Shown: positions 45,881 through 57,059, counted from the stretch's first letter. The stretch is 64,000 bases of DNA from Methylobacteriaceae bacterium (GCA_020638135.1 JACKJE010000004.1:122119-186118), one strand, 5' to 3'. Numbers and translations are program-made. Notes: generated by a model not told the origin, from the letters alone.

Positions 45881-46654
45881 GTGACTACAGAAACGCCCAG
45901 AATCCTGCGGCCATCGCCGGAGCAGGTCCGCGAATTCGTCGCGGAATCGAAGAAGTTGCTGCGCTCCATCCGCGCCGGCGCGCTGGCCACGCTCGACGCT
46001 GCCGGCAATCCCTTCACGACTCTGGTCAACGTCGCCACGGCCCACGACGGCGCGCCGATCCTGCTGATGTCGAAACTCGCCGCCCACACGCGCAATCTGG
46101 AGGCGCGGCCGCAGGCCTCGATCCTGCTCGCCCAGACCGGCAAGGGCGATCCGCTCGCCCATCCCCGCCTGACCGTTTCGGGCCTGCTGGCGCGCGACGG
46201 CGATCCGGCGCTGCGCGCCCGCTTTCTCGCGCGCCACCCCAAATCGGCGCTCTATGCGGATTTCGCCGATTTCTCGTTCTGGCGGATGACGCCCGTCGGC
46301 TTCCATCTCAACGGCGGCTTCGCGCGCGCCGCCGATTTCGAGCCGGCGACGATCCTGACCGATCTCGCCGGCGCCGACGATCTGGTCGCCGCCGAGGCGA
46401 ATGCGGTCGGCCATCTCAACGCCGACCACGCCGACGCGCTGCGGCTTTATGCCGCGAAACTCGACGGCCAGCCGGACGCGCGCTGGCATGCCACGGGCCT
46501 CGACCCCGAGGGCCTCGATCTCGCAGCCGGCGACAAGACTTCGCGAATCGCTTTCCCATCCCGCATTGCAACAGCGGGCGCCCTGCGTGAAATTCTAGTG
46601 GCCCTGGCCAGGCAATCGCGCGCCGCCGGCGAGCAATCCGGCCCGGAATTGTAA
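45881..46654 (+). CDS. HugZ-like heme/pyridoxamine-phosphate-oxidase-fold protein
   Basis: The N-terminal ~150 residues form a split-barrel flavin-reductase/PNPOx-like fold (AGALATLDAAGNPFTTLVNVA). The C-terminal ~80 residues are DUF2470 (AVGHLNADHADALRLYA). This pair is seen in HugZ-type proteins, some of which degrade or bind heme. The preferred start is GTG 45881; a longer reading from ATG 45764 would extend into the chvI promoter. The function is uncertain. Confidence 0.75.
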   Translation: MTTETPRILRPSPEQVREFVAESKKLLRSIRAGALATLDAAGNPFTTLVNVATAHDGAPILLMSKLAAHTRNLEARPQASILLAQTGKGDPLAHPRLTVSGLLARDGDPALRARFLARHPKSALYADFADFSFWRMTPVGFHLNGGFARAADFEPATILTDLAGADDLVAAEANAVGHLNADHADALRLYAAKLDGQPDARWHATGLDPEGLDLAAGDKTSRIAFPSRIATAGALREILVALARQSRAAGEQSGPEL

Positions 46655-46808
46655 CGCGCTGTTGATAATGTCGCCCCAAACCGGCCCGGGACATCTTGCC
46701 CTGACGCGGCGCGCGCACTAAACGTCGCGGCACTTTCGCTGATATGACACGATGCGTCCGGACCGCGATTCCAAAAAGCGCGCGGCCCCGACCGATCGGG
46801 AGAAACGC

Positions 46809-48422
<1,614 letters not shown>

Positions 48423-48447
48423 GCGAACGCCACTTGCGACAGTCACG

Positions 48448-48479
48448 AGCCGCCGCGCCTCGCGCGGCGGCTTTTTTTT
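48448..48479 (+). terminator. Rho-independent terminator of pckA
   Basis: A perfect 10-bp stem AGCCGCCGCG/CGCGGCGGCT with a five-base loop is followed by a run of eight T, 25 bases after the pckA stop. Confidence 0.93.
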
Positions 48480-48532
48480 GTCCCCGCATTCCTCCCGAAA
48501 AATTTTCCGACGCGCCGGAATGTGCTCAAGGA

Positions 48533-48982
48533 ATGTGCTATCAACGATCATTCGCAATCGTTGATTTCACCGACGGGCCCCCCACCGTGCGTCTTGATCA
48601 TGCAAGGCTTGCTGCCGAAATTCTGCTGTGGGCGGAGCCGCTTGCGCGCGATCGCCTGTCCGCGTTCTGGGGCGCGGCGGCCCGCGAATCAGGCGCTGGC
48701 AAGACGCTGGCCGATCTGCACTGGCGTGCGTGGCGCTGCGCGCTGTCCAACCTGCCGCATGGCGCCGTAGCGAGCCGCCGCGATCTCGCTATCCTGGCGC
48801 GTGGCGCCGGTCTTCAGGCCGACATCGTCGAGGACGCCGACGAAGCCGTGATCGACGAGATCGCGGAAGTCATCATCGCGCGCTTCCGCCGCTCGCCGGC
48901 GCGCGCCAAGGATTACACCAAGGCGCTGGTGCTGACCGCCGCCGGCCTTCTTGCGCCTGCGCCCGCCGCGCGCGCGGCCTGA
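48533..48982 (+). CDS. Hypothetical protein, family not recognised
   Basis: A 149-residue frame from ATG 48533 (or 131 residues from GTG 48587, MRLDHARLAAEILLWAEPL). It is mostly helical by composition, with no membrane segment or signal except an Ala-rich hydrophobic C-terminus (LVLTAAGLLAPAPAARAA). LLWAEPLARDRLSAFWGAAARES and EIAEVIIARFRRSPARAKDY are its most distinctive stretches. It lies alone between the pckA terminator and the opposing YidB-like gene. Codon use fits its neighbours. I cannot assign a function. Confidence 0.55.
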   Translation: MCYQRSFAIVDFTDGPPTVRLDHARLAAEILLWAEPLARDRLSAFWGAAARESGAGKTLADLHWRAWRCALSNLPHGAVASRRDLAILARGAGLQADIVEDADEAVIDEIAEVIIARFRRSPARAKDYTKALVLTAAGLLAPAPAARAA

Positions 48983-49008
48983 CGATTTTCGAAAAAAATC
49001 CGGCGGCC

Positions 49009-49040
49009 CAAAAAAAATCCGACGGCCAAAGCCGCCGGAT
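49009..49040 (-). terminator. Rho-independent terminator of the YidB-like gene
   Basis: On the minus strand a 10-bp stem with one mismatch (arms 49031-49040 and 49017-49026, loop of four) is followed by a run of T, seen as A7 at 49011-49017 on the plus strand. It lies 25 bases after the YidB-like stop and may also act on the opposing gene. Confidence 0.75.
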
Positions 49041-49064
49041 CGATTGTTCGCCGTAGCGCGCCGC

Positions 49065-49520
49065 TCAGCGCGCCGTCAATTCATCGGCCGTCGGCAGGCG
49101 GCCGCGCGGCGTCAGCTTGTCGATCACGCCGGGCAGCGCCTGCGCGAGACCGTTGAGCAGGTCCTGCTCGCTGACGCCGGCCTGACGGGCGAGATCGCTG
49201 ATCGTCGTCTGGCCGAGCGTCGAGCCGAGCTGGCCCGGCTGGATCGACTGGTTCTGGCCCGAGCCGATCCACGAGCCGATCGTGCCGCCCTGGCCGGCGC
49301 GTTCGAATTTGGAGACGAGATCGCCGAGGCCGCCCAAGAGGCCGCCGTCGCCGCCGAGCGGCGGCAGGGAGGGCGATGGCGCAGGCGCGGGTTCAGGCTC
49401 TGGCTCGGCCTTGCGCGTCAGCATGTTCTTGAGCAGAAGCGCGCCGATGGCGATGGCGATCGGTTTGGCGAGGCTGCCGCCGGGCACCGCGTCCCGCACT
49501 GCGTCGTCGAAGAATCCCAT
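49065..49520 (-). CDS. YidB family protein (DUF937)
   Basis: A 151-residue soluble protein. The N-terminal MGFFDDAVRDAVPGGSLAKPIAIAIGALLLKNM resembles YidB. A Pro/Glu linker follows, then a Gly-rich stretch, then a DUF937 domain (GSWIGSGQNQSIQPGQLGS, DLARQAGVSEQDLLNGLAQALPGVIDKLTP). The role of YidB is unknown. Start is ATG 49520 behind GGGAGAGC. It has its own terminator. The 253 bases upstream, to the divergent GlsB-like gene, hold two promoters at most. Confidence 0.85.
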   Translation of the reverse strand: MGFFDDAVRDAVPGGSLAKPIAIAIGALLLKNMLTRKAEPEPEPAPAPSPSLPPLGGDGGLLGGLGDLVSKFERAGQGGTIGSWIGSGQNQSIQPGQLGSTLGQTTISDLARQAGVSEQDLLNGLAQALPGVIDKLTPRGRLPTADELTAR

Positions 49521-49773
49521 ATTGCTCTCCCTTGCTCAGCGGCGTCGCAAATGCGCTTGGCTTGGCGGCGCTAATAAATCGACACTGGACCAGATCAATC
49601 GCGGCCTGGCCGTCCGCGACGGACAATGTCGTGTCGGATCGCGGCCAAGACAAGACTAGCATGTGAAAGACTTTCGCGACCGATGTCGCCGGTCACTTGC
49701 GTTTTGTGGAAAGTCTCACGACATTCCGCTCCACGCCGGAGCGCTTCCGCGCCGGCCGGGTTGGAGAACGCGT

Positions 49774-50025
49774 ATGTCTGTCATCGCATGGGTCATCCTC
49801 GGCCTCATCGCCGGCTTCGTCGGGTCTAAGATCGTCAACAAGAGCGGGCAGGGATTTCTTCTCGATGTGGCGCTCGGCGTGATCGGCGCCGTTGTCGGCG
49901 GCTTCATCTTCAATTTCTTCGGCGCAGCCGGCGTCACCGGGCTCAATATCTACAGCCTGATCGTCGCCGTGGTCGGCTCGGTCGTCGTGCTGTGGGTCTA
50001 TCACCAGGTCGCGGGCAGGGGCTGA
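49774..50025 (+). CDS. GlsB/YeaQ/YmgE family stress-associated membrane protein
   Basis: An 83-residue protein that is nearly all membrane: three hydrophobic segments with Gly-rich packing (IAWVILGLIAGFVGSKIV, DVALGVIGAVVGGFIFNF, YSLIVAVVGSVVVLWVYH). These place it in the transglycosylase-associated (GlsB/YeaQ) family, often induced by general stress. Start is ATG 49774 with GGAGAACGCGT upstream. Its stop abuts that of the MFS gene (TGATCA). Confidence 0.9.
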   Translation: MSVIAWVILGLIAGFVGSKIVNKSGQGFLLDVALGVIGAVVGGFIFNFFGAAGVTGLNIYSLIVAVVGSVVVLWVYHQVAGRG

Positions 50026-51210
50026 TCAGCCGCGCGCCCGCGCGGCAATGATAAAGAGCGCGGCGAAGCCGGTCAGGTTGCACGCCGCCGTCACGACAAG
50101 CCCGGCGGCGGGCGAGGCGTCGAACAGGACGCCGACCGCCACCGGCGCGATCGCCGCCGCGATGCGCGACGGCGCCGAGAGCAGGCCGACGCGCCGCCCG
50201 TAGCCCGCCGGACCGAAGATCGAAAGCGGCAATGAGCCGCGCGCGATCGTCAGAATGCCGTTGCCGAGCCCGTAGAGCATCGTGAACGGTATGGCGAAGG
50301 CCGCGCCTCCGGCGGCAAAGACCATCGTCCCGAGCGGCAGGAACAGTGTCGCGAGCCGCGCCGACAGCAGCGGATGGTAGCGGCTCAGCCAGCTCATTTC
50401 GGCGAGCCGTCCGACGACCTGCGCCGGACCGATCAGCGCGGAGGCCGCGATCGCCGCCGTCGTCGACACATCGAAATGCGCCAGAAGGCGCGGCATGATC
50501 GCCGACAGCCCCGAGCTGACGATCGCGGTCGCCGTGAACATCAGCCCGATCGCCATCATCGCGCGCCGCTCCGCCGTCGCGTCGAGCACGAGCGCATGCG
50601 CGCCGTCTTCGTCAGGCGCCGCGTTGCGCGCGGGCGTCGGCTTCGGCGGCGGCAGCGACAGATTGAGGGGCAGGGCGATCAGCAGATTGGCCGCGACCCA
50701 GAACAGGCACGCGCCGCGCCAGCCGATTTCGGCCTCGAGCCAGGCCATCAGCGGCCACGAGACGGTCGAGGTGAAGCCGGCGATCAGCGTGACGCCGGAA
50801 ATCAACCGCCGCGCCGATGCGCCATACAGCCGCGTCAGCGCGGCGAAGGCGGTCTCGTAATAGCCGAGGCCGCAGCCGAGCCCGATCAGGAGCCAGCCTG
50901 CGACCATCAGCGCCAGGCCGTGCGCGGCCGCCAGCAGCGCGAGCCCGAGCGCGAAGGCGACATTGGCGGCGGCCAGCGCCGAGCGTCCGCCGCCCTGATC
51001 GACGAACCGCCCGACGGCGGGCCCGATGAAGCTCGACACGATCAGTGCGAGCGACAGACCCGCGAAGGTCCAGTTGGGCGACAGGTCGAGCTCGCGGCCG
51101 ATCGGCGCGGCGAGGATCGCCGGCAGGTAATAGCTGCCGCCATAGCCGACGAGCTGCGCGACGCCGATGCGCGCGACGAGAAAAGCGCGCGAGGGTTCGG
51201 ATGCGGTCAC
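50026..51210 (-). CDS. MFS transporter
   Basis: A 12-segment major facilitator. The loop 2-3 motif appears as GRFVDQGGGRSALAAANVAF, and segment 5 carries GVTLIAGFTSTVSWPL, like the monocarboxylate-type branch. I set the start at GTG 51210 (MTASEPSRAFLVARIG), which has AGGAG eight bases upstream. An in-frame ATG at 51288 is rejected because it would place the mmsA terminator inside the coding region. The substrate is unknown. It runs from the same strand as mmsA but has its own start after that terminator. Confidence 0.82.
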   Translation of the reverse strand: MTASEPSRAFLVARIGVAQLVGYGGSYYLPAILAAPIGRELDLSPNWTFAGLSLALIVSSFIGPAVGRFVDQGGGRSALAAANVAFALGLALLAAAHGLALMVAGWLLIGLGCGLGYYETAFAALTRLYGASARRLISGVTLIAGFTSTVSWPLMAWLEAEIGWRGACLFWVAANLLIALPLNLSLPPPKPTPARNAAPDEDGAHALVLDATAERRAMMAIGLMFTATAIVSSGLSAIMPRLLAHFDVSTTAAIAASALIGPAQVVGRLAEMSWLSRYHPLLSARLATLFLPLGTMVFAAGGAAFAIPFTMLYGLGNGILTIARGSLPLSIFGPAGYGRRVGLLSAPSRIAAAIAPVAVGVLFDASPAAGLVVTAACNLTGFAALFIIAARARG

Positions 51211-51248
51211 GCCGCCGCGCTCCTGAATTCGGGGAAGGGACCGTTCAC

Positions 51249-51286
51249 GAAAAAGCCCGATGCGACGCTGCAGCATCGCATCGGGC
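51249..51286 (-). terminator. Rho-independent terminator of mmsA
   Basis: An 11-bp perfect stem (GCCCGATGCGA 51255-51265 with 51276-51286) is followed on the minus strand by TTTTTCG. It lies about 55 bases after the mmsA stop. Confidence 0.85.
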
Positions 51287-51339
51287 AACCCTTCTGGCGA
51301 GATCGCGTCAGCGCAACGCGATCATGCAATTGCAAGCGA

Positions 51340-52839
51340 TCAATTCATCGTCGGGATCACGAAGCTCGCGCCGTCCTTGACGCCCGAGGGCCAGCGCGAC
51401 GTGACGGTCTTGGTCTTGGTGTAGAAGCGGATCGAATCCGGGCCGTGCTGGTTGAGGTCGCCGAAGCCCGAGCGCTTCCAGCCGCCGAACGTGTAATAGG
51501 CGATCGGCACCGGGATCGGCACGTTCACGCCCACCATGCCGATCTGGCAGCGCGCCGCGAAATCGCGGGCGGCGTCGCCGTCGCGGGTGAAGATCGCGAC
51601 GCCATTGCCGTATTCGTGATCGTTGACCAGCTTCAGCGCTTCCTCGTAGCCCTGCGCACGCACGACGGAGAGCACGGGGCCGAAGATTTCCTCCTTGTAG
51701 ATGCGCATGTCCCTGGTCACGTCGTCGAACAGGCAGCCGCCCATGTAGTAGCCGTTTTCGTAGCCCTGCATCTTGAAGTCGCGGCCGTCGACGACGAGCT
51801 TGGCGCCTTCCTTCACGCCAATGTCGACATAGTTCTTCACGCGCTGCAGCGCTTCGGCCGTCACCAGCGGGCCGTAGTCGGCGGACAGATCCGTCGAGGG
51901 GCCGACCTTCAACGCTTCCACGCGCGGAATCAGGCGCTCCATCAGGGCGTCGGCCGTGCCCTTCCCGACCGGGACGGCGGCGGAGATCGCCATGCAGCGC
52001 TCGCCGGCCGAGCCGAAGCCGGCGCCGATCAGCGCATCGACGGCCTGGTCGAGATCGGCGTCGGGCATGATGACCATGTGGTTCTTGGCGCCGCCGAAGC
52101 ACTGCACGCGCTTACCGGCCGCGCAACCGCGCGTGTACACGTATTCGGCGATCGGCGTGGAGCCGACGAAGCCGACCGCCTTGACGTCGCGGTCGTCGAG
52201 AATGGCGTCGACGGCTTCCTTGTCGCCGTTGACGACGTTGAGAATGCCGGCCGGCAGGCCCGCCTCGATCATCAGTTCGGCAAGTTTCATCGGCACGCCG
52301 ACGTCGCGCTCGGACGGCTTGAGGATGAAGGCGTTGCCGCAGGCGATCGCCGGGCCGAATTTCCACATCGGGATCATGGCGGGGAAGTTGAACGGCGTGA
52401 TGCCGGCCACCACGCCGAGCGGCTGGCGCATCGAATAGATGTCGATGCCGGGGCCGGCGCTGTCGGTATATTCGCCCTTCATCAGATGCGGGACGCCGCA
52501 GGCGAATTCGATGACTTCGACGCCGCGCTGGATGTCGCCCTTTGCGTCGGGAATGGTCTTGCCGTGCTCACGCGCCAGCAGTTCGGCGAGCGGCTCCATG
52601 TCGCGCGCGACCAGTTCGAGAAACTTCATCAGCACGCGGGCGCGGCGCTGCGGATTGGTCGCGCCCCAGGCCGGTTGGGCGGCGAGCGCATTTTCCACCG
52701 CTGCGCGCACTTCCGCCTTGGAGGCGAGCGGCACGCGCGAAATCACCTCGCCGGTCATCGGCTGATAGGCGTCGGCAAAGCGGCCCGACGTCCCCTTGAC
52801 GTGCTTGCCGCCGATGAAATGGGTCAATTCCTTGGCCAT
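51340..52839 (-). CDS. mmsA: Methylmalonate-semialdehyde dehydrogenase (CoA-acylating)
   Basis: MmsA oxidises methylmalonate semialdehyde (and malonate semialdehyde) to propionyl-CoA or acetyl-CoA, in valine and inositol breakdown. ALDH blocks are GVVAGITPFNFPAMIPMW, FVGSTPIAEYVY and the catalytic Cys in GSAGERCMAIS. ALVAGDR-type Glu is replaced by the family's FGGAKNH, as expected for CoA-dependent members. Length 499 is normal. It is divergent from a LysR regulator with an 89-base gap, so that regulator probably controls it. Confidence 0.95.
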   Translation of the reverse strand: MAKELTHFIGGKHVKGTSGRFADAYQPMTGEVISRVPLASKAEVRAAVENALAAQPAWGATNPQRRARVLMKFLELVARDMEPLAELLAREHGKTIPDAKGDIQRGVEVIEFACGVPHLMKGEYTDSAGPGIDIYSMRQPLGVVAGITPFNFPAMIPMWKFGPAIACGNAFILKPSERDVGVPMKLAELMIEAGLPAGILNVVNGDKEAVDAILDDRDVKAVGFVGSTPIAEYVYTRGCAAGKRVQCFGGAKNHMVIMPDADLDQAVDALIGAGFGSAGERCMAISAAVPVGKGTADALMERLIPRVEALKVGPSTDLSADYGPLVTAEALQRVKNYVDIGVKEGAKLVVDGRDFKMQGYENGYYMGGCLFDDVTRDMRIYKEEIFGPVLSVVRAQGYEEALKLVNDHEYGNGVAIFTRDGDAARDFAARCQIGMVGVNVPIPVPIAYYTFGGWKRSGFGDLNQHGPDSIRFYTKTKTVTSRWPSGVKDGASFVIPTMN

Positions 52840-52928
52840 GGTCCTCTCCTATTTTCGGCGCTCTTTATCGTTCACGATTTTTCGCATATCAATCGGCGAT
52901 ATCGCGCAACCGCTGTGCAAGTCTTCGT

Positions 52929-53809
52929 ATGCTCGACTGGGACAACGCCCGGATATTTTTGGCCGTCGCCCGCACCGGACAGATGCTCGGCGCCGCAAAA
53001 AAACTCGGCCTCGATCATGCGACCGTCAGCCGCCGGATCGCAACCCTGGAGACGGCGCTCGGCGTGAAACTGATCGAGCGGCGCACCAACGGCTGTGCCC
53101 TGACCGCGACCGGCGAGACCTTTCTGGCTAGCGCCGAGAAGATCGAGACCGAAATGCTGCGCGCGCAGGCCGCGCTGTCCGGCGCCGATGTCGCGGTATC
53201 AGGCAATGTCCGCGTCGGCGCGCCGGACGGCTTCGGCACCTTCGTGCTCGCCCGCCATCTCGGCGCGCTGATGGACGAGCACCCCGGCCTCAATGTGCAA
53301 CTCGTGCCGCTGCCGCGCGCGTTTTCGCTCGCCAAGCGCGAGGCCGACATTGCCGTCACCATCGACCGGCCGGTCGAAGGCCGGCTGACGGTCAAGAAAC
53401 TGACCGACTACAGCCTGAGCCTCTATGCGTCCCGCAAGTTCCTGAAGACCCGCCCGGCGTTGGCCAGGGGCGATCTGGCGGGCGTGCGCGTCGTCGCCTA
53501 TGTGCCCGACCTCATTTTCGCCCGGCGCTCGACTATCTCGGCGATTTCGGCCTCGCCCAGAACCCGAAATTCGAATGCGCCGGCATGCTCGGCCAGATCG
53601 AGGCGGTGCGGGCCGGCGCCGGCGTCGGCGTGCTGCACGACTACGCCGTCCGCGACATGGGCGACCTCGTCCGCATCCTGCCCGACCGGCGCGTGACGCG
53701 CGCATACTGGATCGTAACCCACGACGATGTACGCGATCTCGCCCGCGTGCGTCTGGTGCATGATTTCATCGGCGATTTGACGCATCGCCTCGCCCGCCAA
53801 TTCATCTGA
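52929..53809 (+). CDS. LysR-family regulator, one frameshift
   Basis: The N-terminal winged helix (MLDWDNARIFLAVARTGQML, LDHATVSRRIATLETALGVKLIERR) is followed by a LysR substrate-binding domain. The frame breaks at the CCC at 53521-53523, where one C is missing. Adding it gives VPDLIFAPALDYLGDFGL and continues through GMLGQIEAVRAGAGVGVLHD to a stop at 53809, about 293 residues, the normal size. It stands back to back with mmsA, the likely target; the effector is unknown. Confidence 0.88.
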
Positions 53810-53834
53810 TATGATCCGCCCGAAGGGGAGCCGC

Positions 53835-54789
53835 ATGACCTCCAAGCTCGAACAACTCAAGAAGATGACGACCGTCGTCGCCGACACCGGCGACATGGAT
53901 TCGATCCGCGCCTTCGGCGCGACGGATTGCACGACCAATCCGACGCTGATCCTCAAGGCCGCGGGCATGCCGCAGTACAAGCATCTGGTGGACGAGGCGA
54001 TCGTCTGGGGCCGCAGCCATCATGGCGTGACGAGCCGCATCACCGATCGCCTCGCGATCAATTTCGGCGCGGAGCTGACCAAGATCGTTCCCGGCCGCGT
54101 GTCCACGGAAGTCGACGCCGATCTCTCCTTCGACCGCGACGCCATGGTCGCCAAGGCGCGCGCGCTGATCGCCGACTACGAGAAGCGCGGCGTCGGGCGC
54201 GAGCGCATCCTCATCAAGCTCGCCTCGACATGGGAAGGCAATCGAGGCTGCGCGAATTCTCCAGAAGGAGAGCATCGACTGCAATCTCACGCTGATGTTC
54301 TCGCTCGCGCAGGCGGTGGCCGCGGCGCAAGTCGGCGCCTTTCTCATCTCGCCCTTCGTCGGCCGCATCCTCGACTGGTACAAGGCGTCGACCGGCAAGG
54401 ATTATTCGAGCGAGACCGATCCCGGCGTCGTCTCGGTCCGCCAGATCTTCGCCTATTACAAGACCTACGGCCTCAACACGGTCGTGATGGGCGCCTCGTT
54501 CCGCAACGCCGGCGAGATCGAGGCGCTGGCGGGCTGCGACAAGCTCACCATCTCGCCGCAGCTGCTCGAGGAATTGTCGAGGGATACGGGCGCGCTCGAA
54601 CAGAAACTGTTCGCCGAAAAGCCCGGCGCCGCGCCGGCGAAGATGGACCTCGACGAAAAGACCTTCCGCTGGCTGCTCAACGAGGACAGGATGGCGACGG
54701 AAAAACTGTCCGACGGCATCAGGCTGTTCGCCAAGGATTTGCTGGCTTTGCGCGAAATGGTGTCGAAGCGGCTGGAGGCGGCTGCGTAG
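53835..54789 (+). CDS. tal: Transaldolase, one frameshift
   Basis: Transaldolase of the TalB type moves a three-carbon unit in the non-oxidative pentose phosphate pathway. ATG 53835 (MTSKLEQLKKMTTVVADTGD). DCTTNPTLILKA and the Schiff-base Lys in RERILIKLASTWEG are visible. One extra A at 54240-54241 splits the reading just after STWEG. Corrected, it goes on to ILQKESIDCNLTLMFSLAQA and FLISPFVGRILDWYK and ends at 54789, giving about 317 residues, normal for TalB. Confidence 0.92.
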
Positions 54790-54801
54790 GTTTGGCGCTG
54801 C

Positions 54802-54832
54802 CGTCATGGCCGGGACGAGCCCGGTCATGACG
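54802..54832. repeat. Short intergenic palindrome after tal
   Basis: CGTCATG and CATGACG form outer arms, with GCCGGG/CCCGG inside. It is a fourth palindrome family in this window and may double as the tal terminator, though there is no T-run. Confidence 0.6.
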
Positions 54833-54857
54833 CAAGAACGAAATACGGGAGGAACAC

Positions 54858-55232
54858 ATGTCGACCGACAAGGCCGCGATCGAACAAGCCGTCCAGACCT
54901 ATTTCGACGGCCTCTATGAAGGCGACGCCGACAAGCTCGCCTCGATCTTTCATCCGACCAGCGAACTCACCTTCGCGCAGGAGGGCAAGCTCGTCGTCTG
55001 GACGCGCGATCAATGGCTCGACAACGTGCGCAAGCGCGAGAGCGCGAAATCCAAGGGCTCCGCGCGCGACGACGGCATTCTGGTCTTCGATCAGTCCGGC
55101 CCGGACACGGCCTTCGTGAAGGTGAAGTGCCAACTGCCGCCGCTCTATTTCACGGACTATCTGGTCTTCGCGAAGGCGGACGGAACGTGGAAGGTCGCGC
55201 AGAAGATTTTTGCGACGGTCGTGAAGAAGTAG
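54858..55232 (+). CDS. SnoaL/NTF2-fold protein (lumazine-binding-like)
   Basis: A 124-residue protein with the NTF2-like cone fold. The N-terminal helix with IEQAVQTYFDGLYEGDADKL and FHPTSELTF is followed by strands (FVKVKCQLPPLYFTDYLVF) and the usual ending DGTWKVAQKIFATV. Members include small enzymes and ligand-binding proteins; the name lumazine-binding is only a family label. Start is ATG 54858 with GGGAGGAAC. Its function is unknown, and the neighbours do not help. Confidence 0.75.
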   Translation: MSTDKAAIEQAVQTYFDGLYEGDADKLASIFHPTSELTFAQEGKLVVWTRDQWLDNVRKRESAKSKGSARDDGILVFDQSGPDTAFVKVKCQLPPLYFTDYLVFAKADGTWKVAQKIFATVVKK

Positions 55233-55259
55233 GGCATCCAAAGAATCCTCATCCTGAGA

Positions 55260-55376
55260 GCCTGACCGAAAACTCGGACCTTCATCCTGAGGAGCGCCTG
55301 AAAGGCGCGTCTCGAAGGATGGCCGCAACCCCATGCTTCGAGACGCGACGCTTCGCGCCGCTCCTCAGCATGAAGG
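55260..55376. repeat. Long intergenic inverted repeat (CTGAGGAGC family), copy 2
   Basis: It shares the start GCCTGACCGAAAACTCG and about 60 further bases with 33081-33210, and has the same nested arms. It reaches within four bases of the stop of the ThDP enzyme gene. Confidence 0.8.
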
Positions 55377-55379
55377 TTG

Positions 55380-57059
55380 TTACCTCTTCGCCAGCGCCGC
55401 CTCGCGAATTTTCGTCAGCGTCGTCGCCGGCGTGATCGCATCGGGATCGATCTTCACATGGATGATCGACGGCTTGCCCGAGGCGACGCAGCGCTCGTAA
55501 GCCGGCATGAAATCTTCCGTCTTGTCCACGAATTCGCCGTGCCCGCCGAAGGCGCGCGCGTAATCCGCGAAATTCGGGTTCTTCAGAACCGTGCCGCTGA
55601 TGCGGCCGGGATATTCGCGCTCCTGATGCATGCGGATCGTGCCGTACATGCCATTGTCGACGACGACGAACACGATCGGCAGATCATATTGCACGGCGGT
55701 CGCGAATTCCTGCCCGTTCATCAGGAAACAGCCGTCGCCGGCAAAGCTGACGACGGTCTTGTCCGGAAAGGCGCGCTTGGCGCCCACCGCCGCCGGCACG
55801 CCATAGCCCATCGAACCCGACGTCGTCGCCAGCTGCGAACCGAATTTCGGAATGCGCAGGAAGCGACCGACGAATGTGTTGTAATTGCCGGCGCCCGAGG
55901 TGACGATGAAATCGTCACCAAGCCTCTCGCGCAGCGCCGTCAGTGCGCGACCAAATTGCATCGCGCCGGGAATCTGCGGCGCGCTTTCGGTCCACGCGAG
56001 ATAATCGGCATGCGCTGTCTCCGCCGCGCCCGCCCAGGCGACCGAATTCGGCGGCTGCACGCTTTCGAGCTGCGCGCAAAACGCCTGCGGCGTCGCGTTG
56101 ATCGCGAGCGTGGGGTGATAGACGCGGCCCAGTTCGTCGGCGTCGGCATGCACATGCACGAACGTCTGGCGCGGGACGGGGATTTCGAACAGCGTGTAGC
56201 TCTGCGACGGCATTTCCGCCATGCGGCCGCCGACCAGCAGGACGAGGTCCGCTTCCTTCACACGAGCCAGCAGTTTCGGATTGGGGCCGATGCCGATTTC
56301 GCCCGCGAAATTCCTGTGCGCGTTCGGAAACAGCATGGCGCGACGGAACGAGGTTGCGATCGGAAGATCGAAACGTTCTGCAAAGCGCACGAAGCTGTCG
56401 ACCGCCTTCGCGCTCCAGCCGGCGCCGCCGAGAATGGCGATCGGCGCCTTTGAAGCCCACAGCAGCTTCTGCAGGTCCGCCATCTGCGTCAGGCCGGGCC
56501 ATGTCGGCGCGGGTTCCACGCGCACGGCGTCGACGGCTTCCGCCGTCTCGACCAGCATGTCCTCGGGCAGCGCGATTACGACCGGGCCGGGCCGGCCCTG
56601 CATCGCCACGTGAAAGGCGCGCGAGACGATTTCAGGGATTCGTGCGGGGTCGTCGATCTCGCACACCCATTTGGCGGTCGAGCCGAAGAAGGCCTTGAAA
56701 TCCATTTCCTGGAACGCGCCGCGCTGACGCATCGAACGTTCGATCTGCCCGACGAACAGGATGAGCGGCGTGGAATCGTGTTCCGCAATGTGGATCGCAT
56801 GCGCGGCGTTGGTCGCGCCCGGTCCGCGCGTGACGAAGGCGACGCCCGGCCGCCCGGTCAGCCGCGCCGTCGCTTCGGCGGCCAGCGCCGCGCCCGTCTC
56901 CTGCCGGCACACCGTGATTTCGACGGAGGAATCGTGCAGCGCGTCGAGCACAGCGAGATAGGATTCGCCGGGCACGCAGAACACATGCTTCACGCCCTGG
57001 ATGGCGAGCTGGTCGACGAGGATTTGCCCGCCCGTGCGGAGGTTGGATTGTGGCTTCAT
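55380..57059 (-). CDS. Thiamine diphosphate-dependent enzyme, acetolactate-synthase-like
   Basis: A 559-residue ThDP enzyme with the three usual domains. The N-terminal pyrimidine-binding domain carries the activating Glu in VCRQETGAA. The C-terminal domain has the Mg/ThDP motif GDGCFLMNGQEFATAVQYDLP. It resembles the IlvB group but no small subunit is nearby, so true acetolactate synthesis is unlikely. It is not the oxalyl-CoA decarboxylase type. Its start overlaps the stop of the CoA-transferase gene, so a 2-oxoacid or acyl-CoA linked decarboxylation is a reasonable guess. Confidence 0.78.
   Translation of the reverse strand: MKPQSNLRTGGQILVDQLAIQGVKHVFCVPGESYLAVLDALHDSSVEITVCRQETGAALAAEATARLTGRPGVAFVTRGPGATNAAHAIHIAEHDSTPLILFVGQIERSMRQRGAFQEMDFKAFFGSTAKWVCEIDDPARIPEIVSRAFHVAMQGRPGPVVIALPEDMLVETAEAVDAVRVEPAPTWPGLTQMADLQKLLWASKAPIAILGGAGWSAKAVDSFVRFAERFDLPIATSFRRAMLFPNAHRNFAGEIGIGPNPKLLARVKEADLVLLVGGRMAEMPSQSYTLFEIPVPRQTFVHVHADADELGRVYHPTLAINATPQAFCAQLESVQPPNSVAWAGAAETAHADYLAWTESAPQIPGAMQFGRALTALRERLGDDFIVTSGAGNYNTFVGRFLRIPKFGSQLATTSGSMGYGVPAAVGAKRAFPDKTVVSFAGDGCFLMNGQEFATAVQYDLPIVFVVVDNGMYGTIRMHQEREYPGRISGTVLKNPNFADYARAFGGHGEFVDKTEDFMPAYERCVASGKPSIIHVKIDPDAITPATTLTKIREAALAKR

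Noticed and set aside
51211..51288. Upstream ATG start for the MFS transporter at 51288
   Set aside because: It would translate through the mmsA terminator hairpin, while GTG 51210 has a good AGGAG at the right distance.
52840..52928. Specific LysR operator between mmsA and the LysR gene
   Set aside because: Several partial GATATC-like dyads exist in this AT-richer gap, but none fits a clear T-N11-A site with good symmetry.
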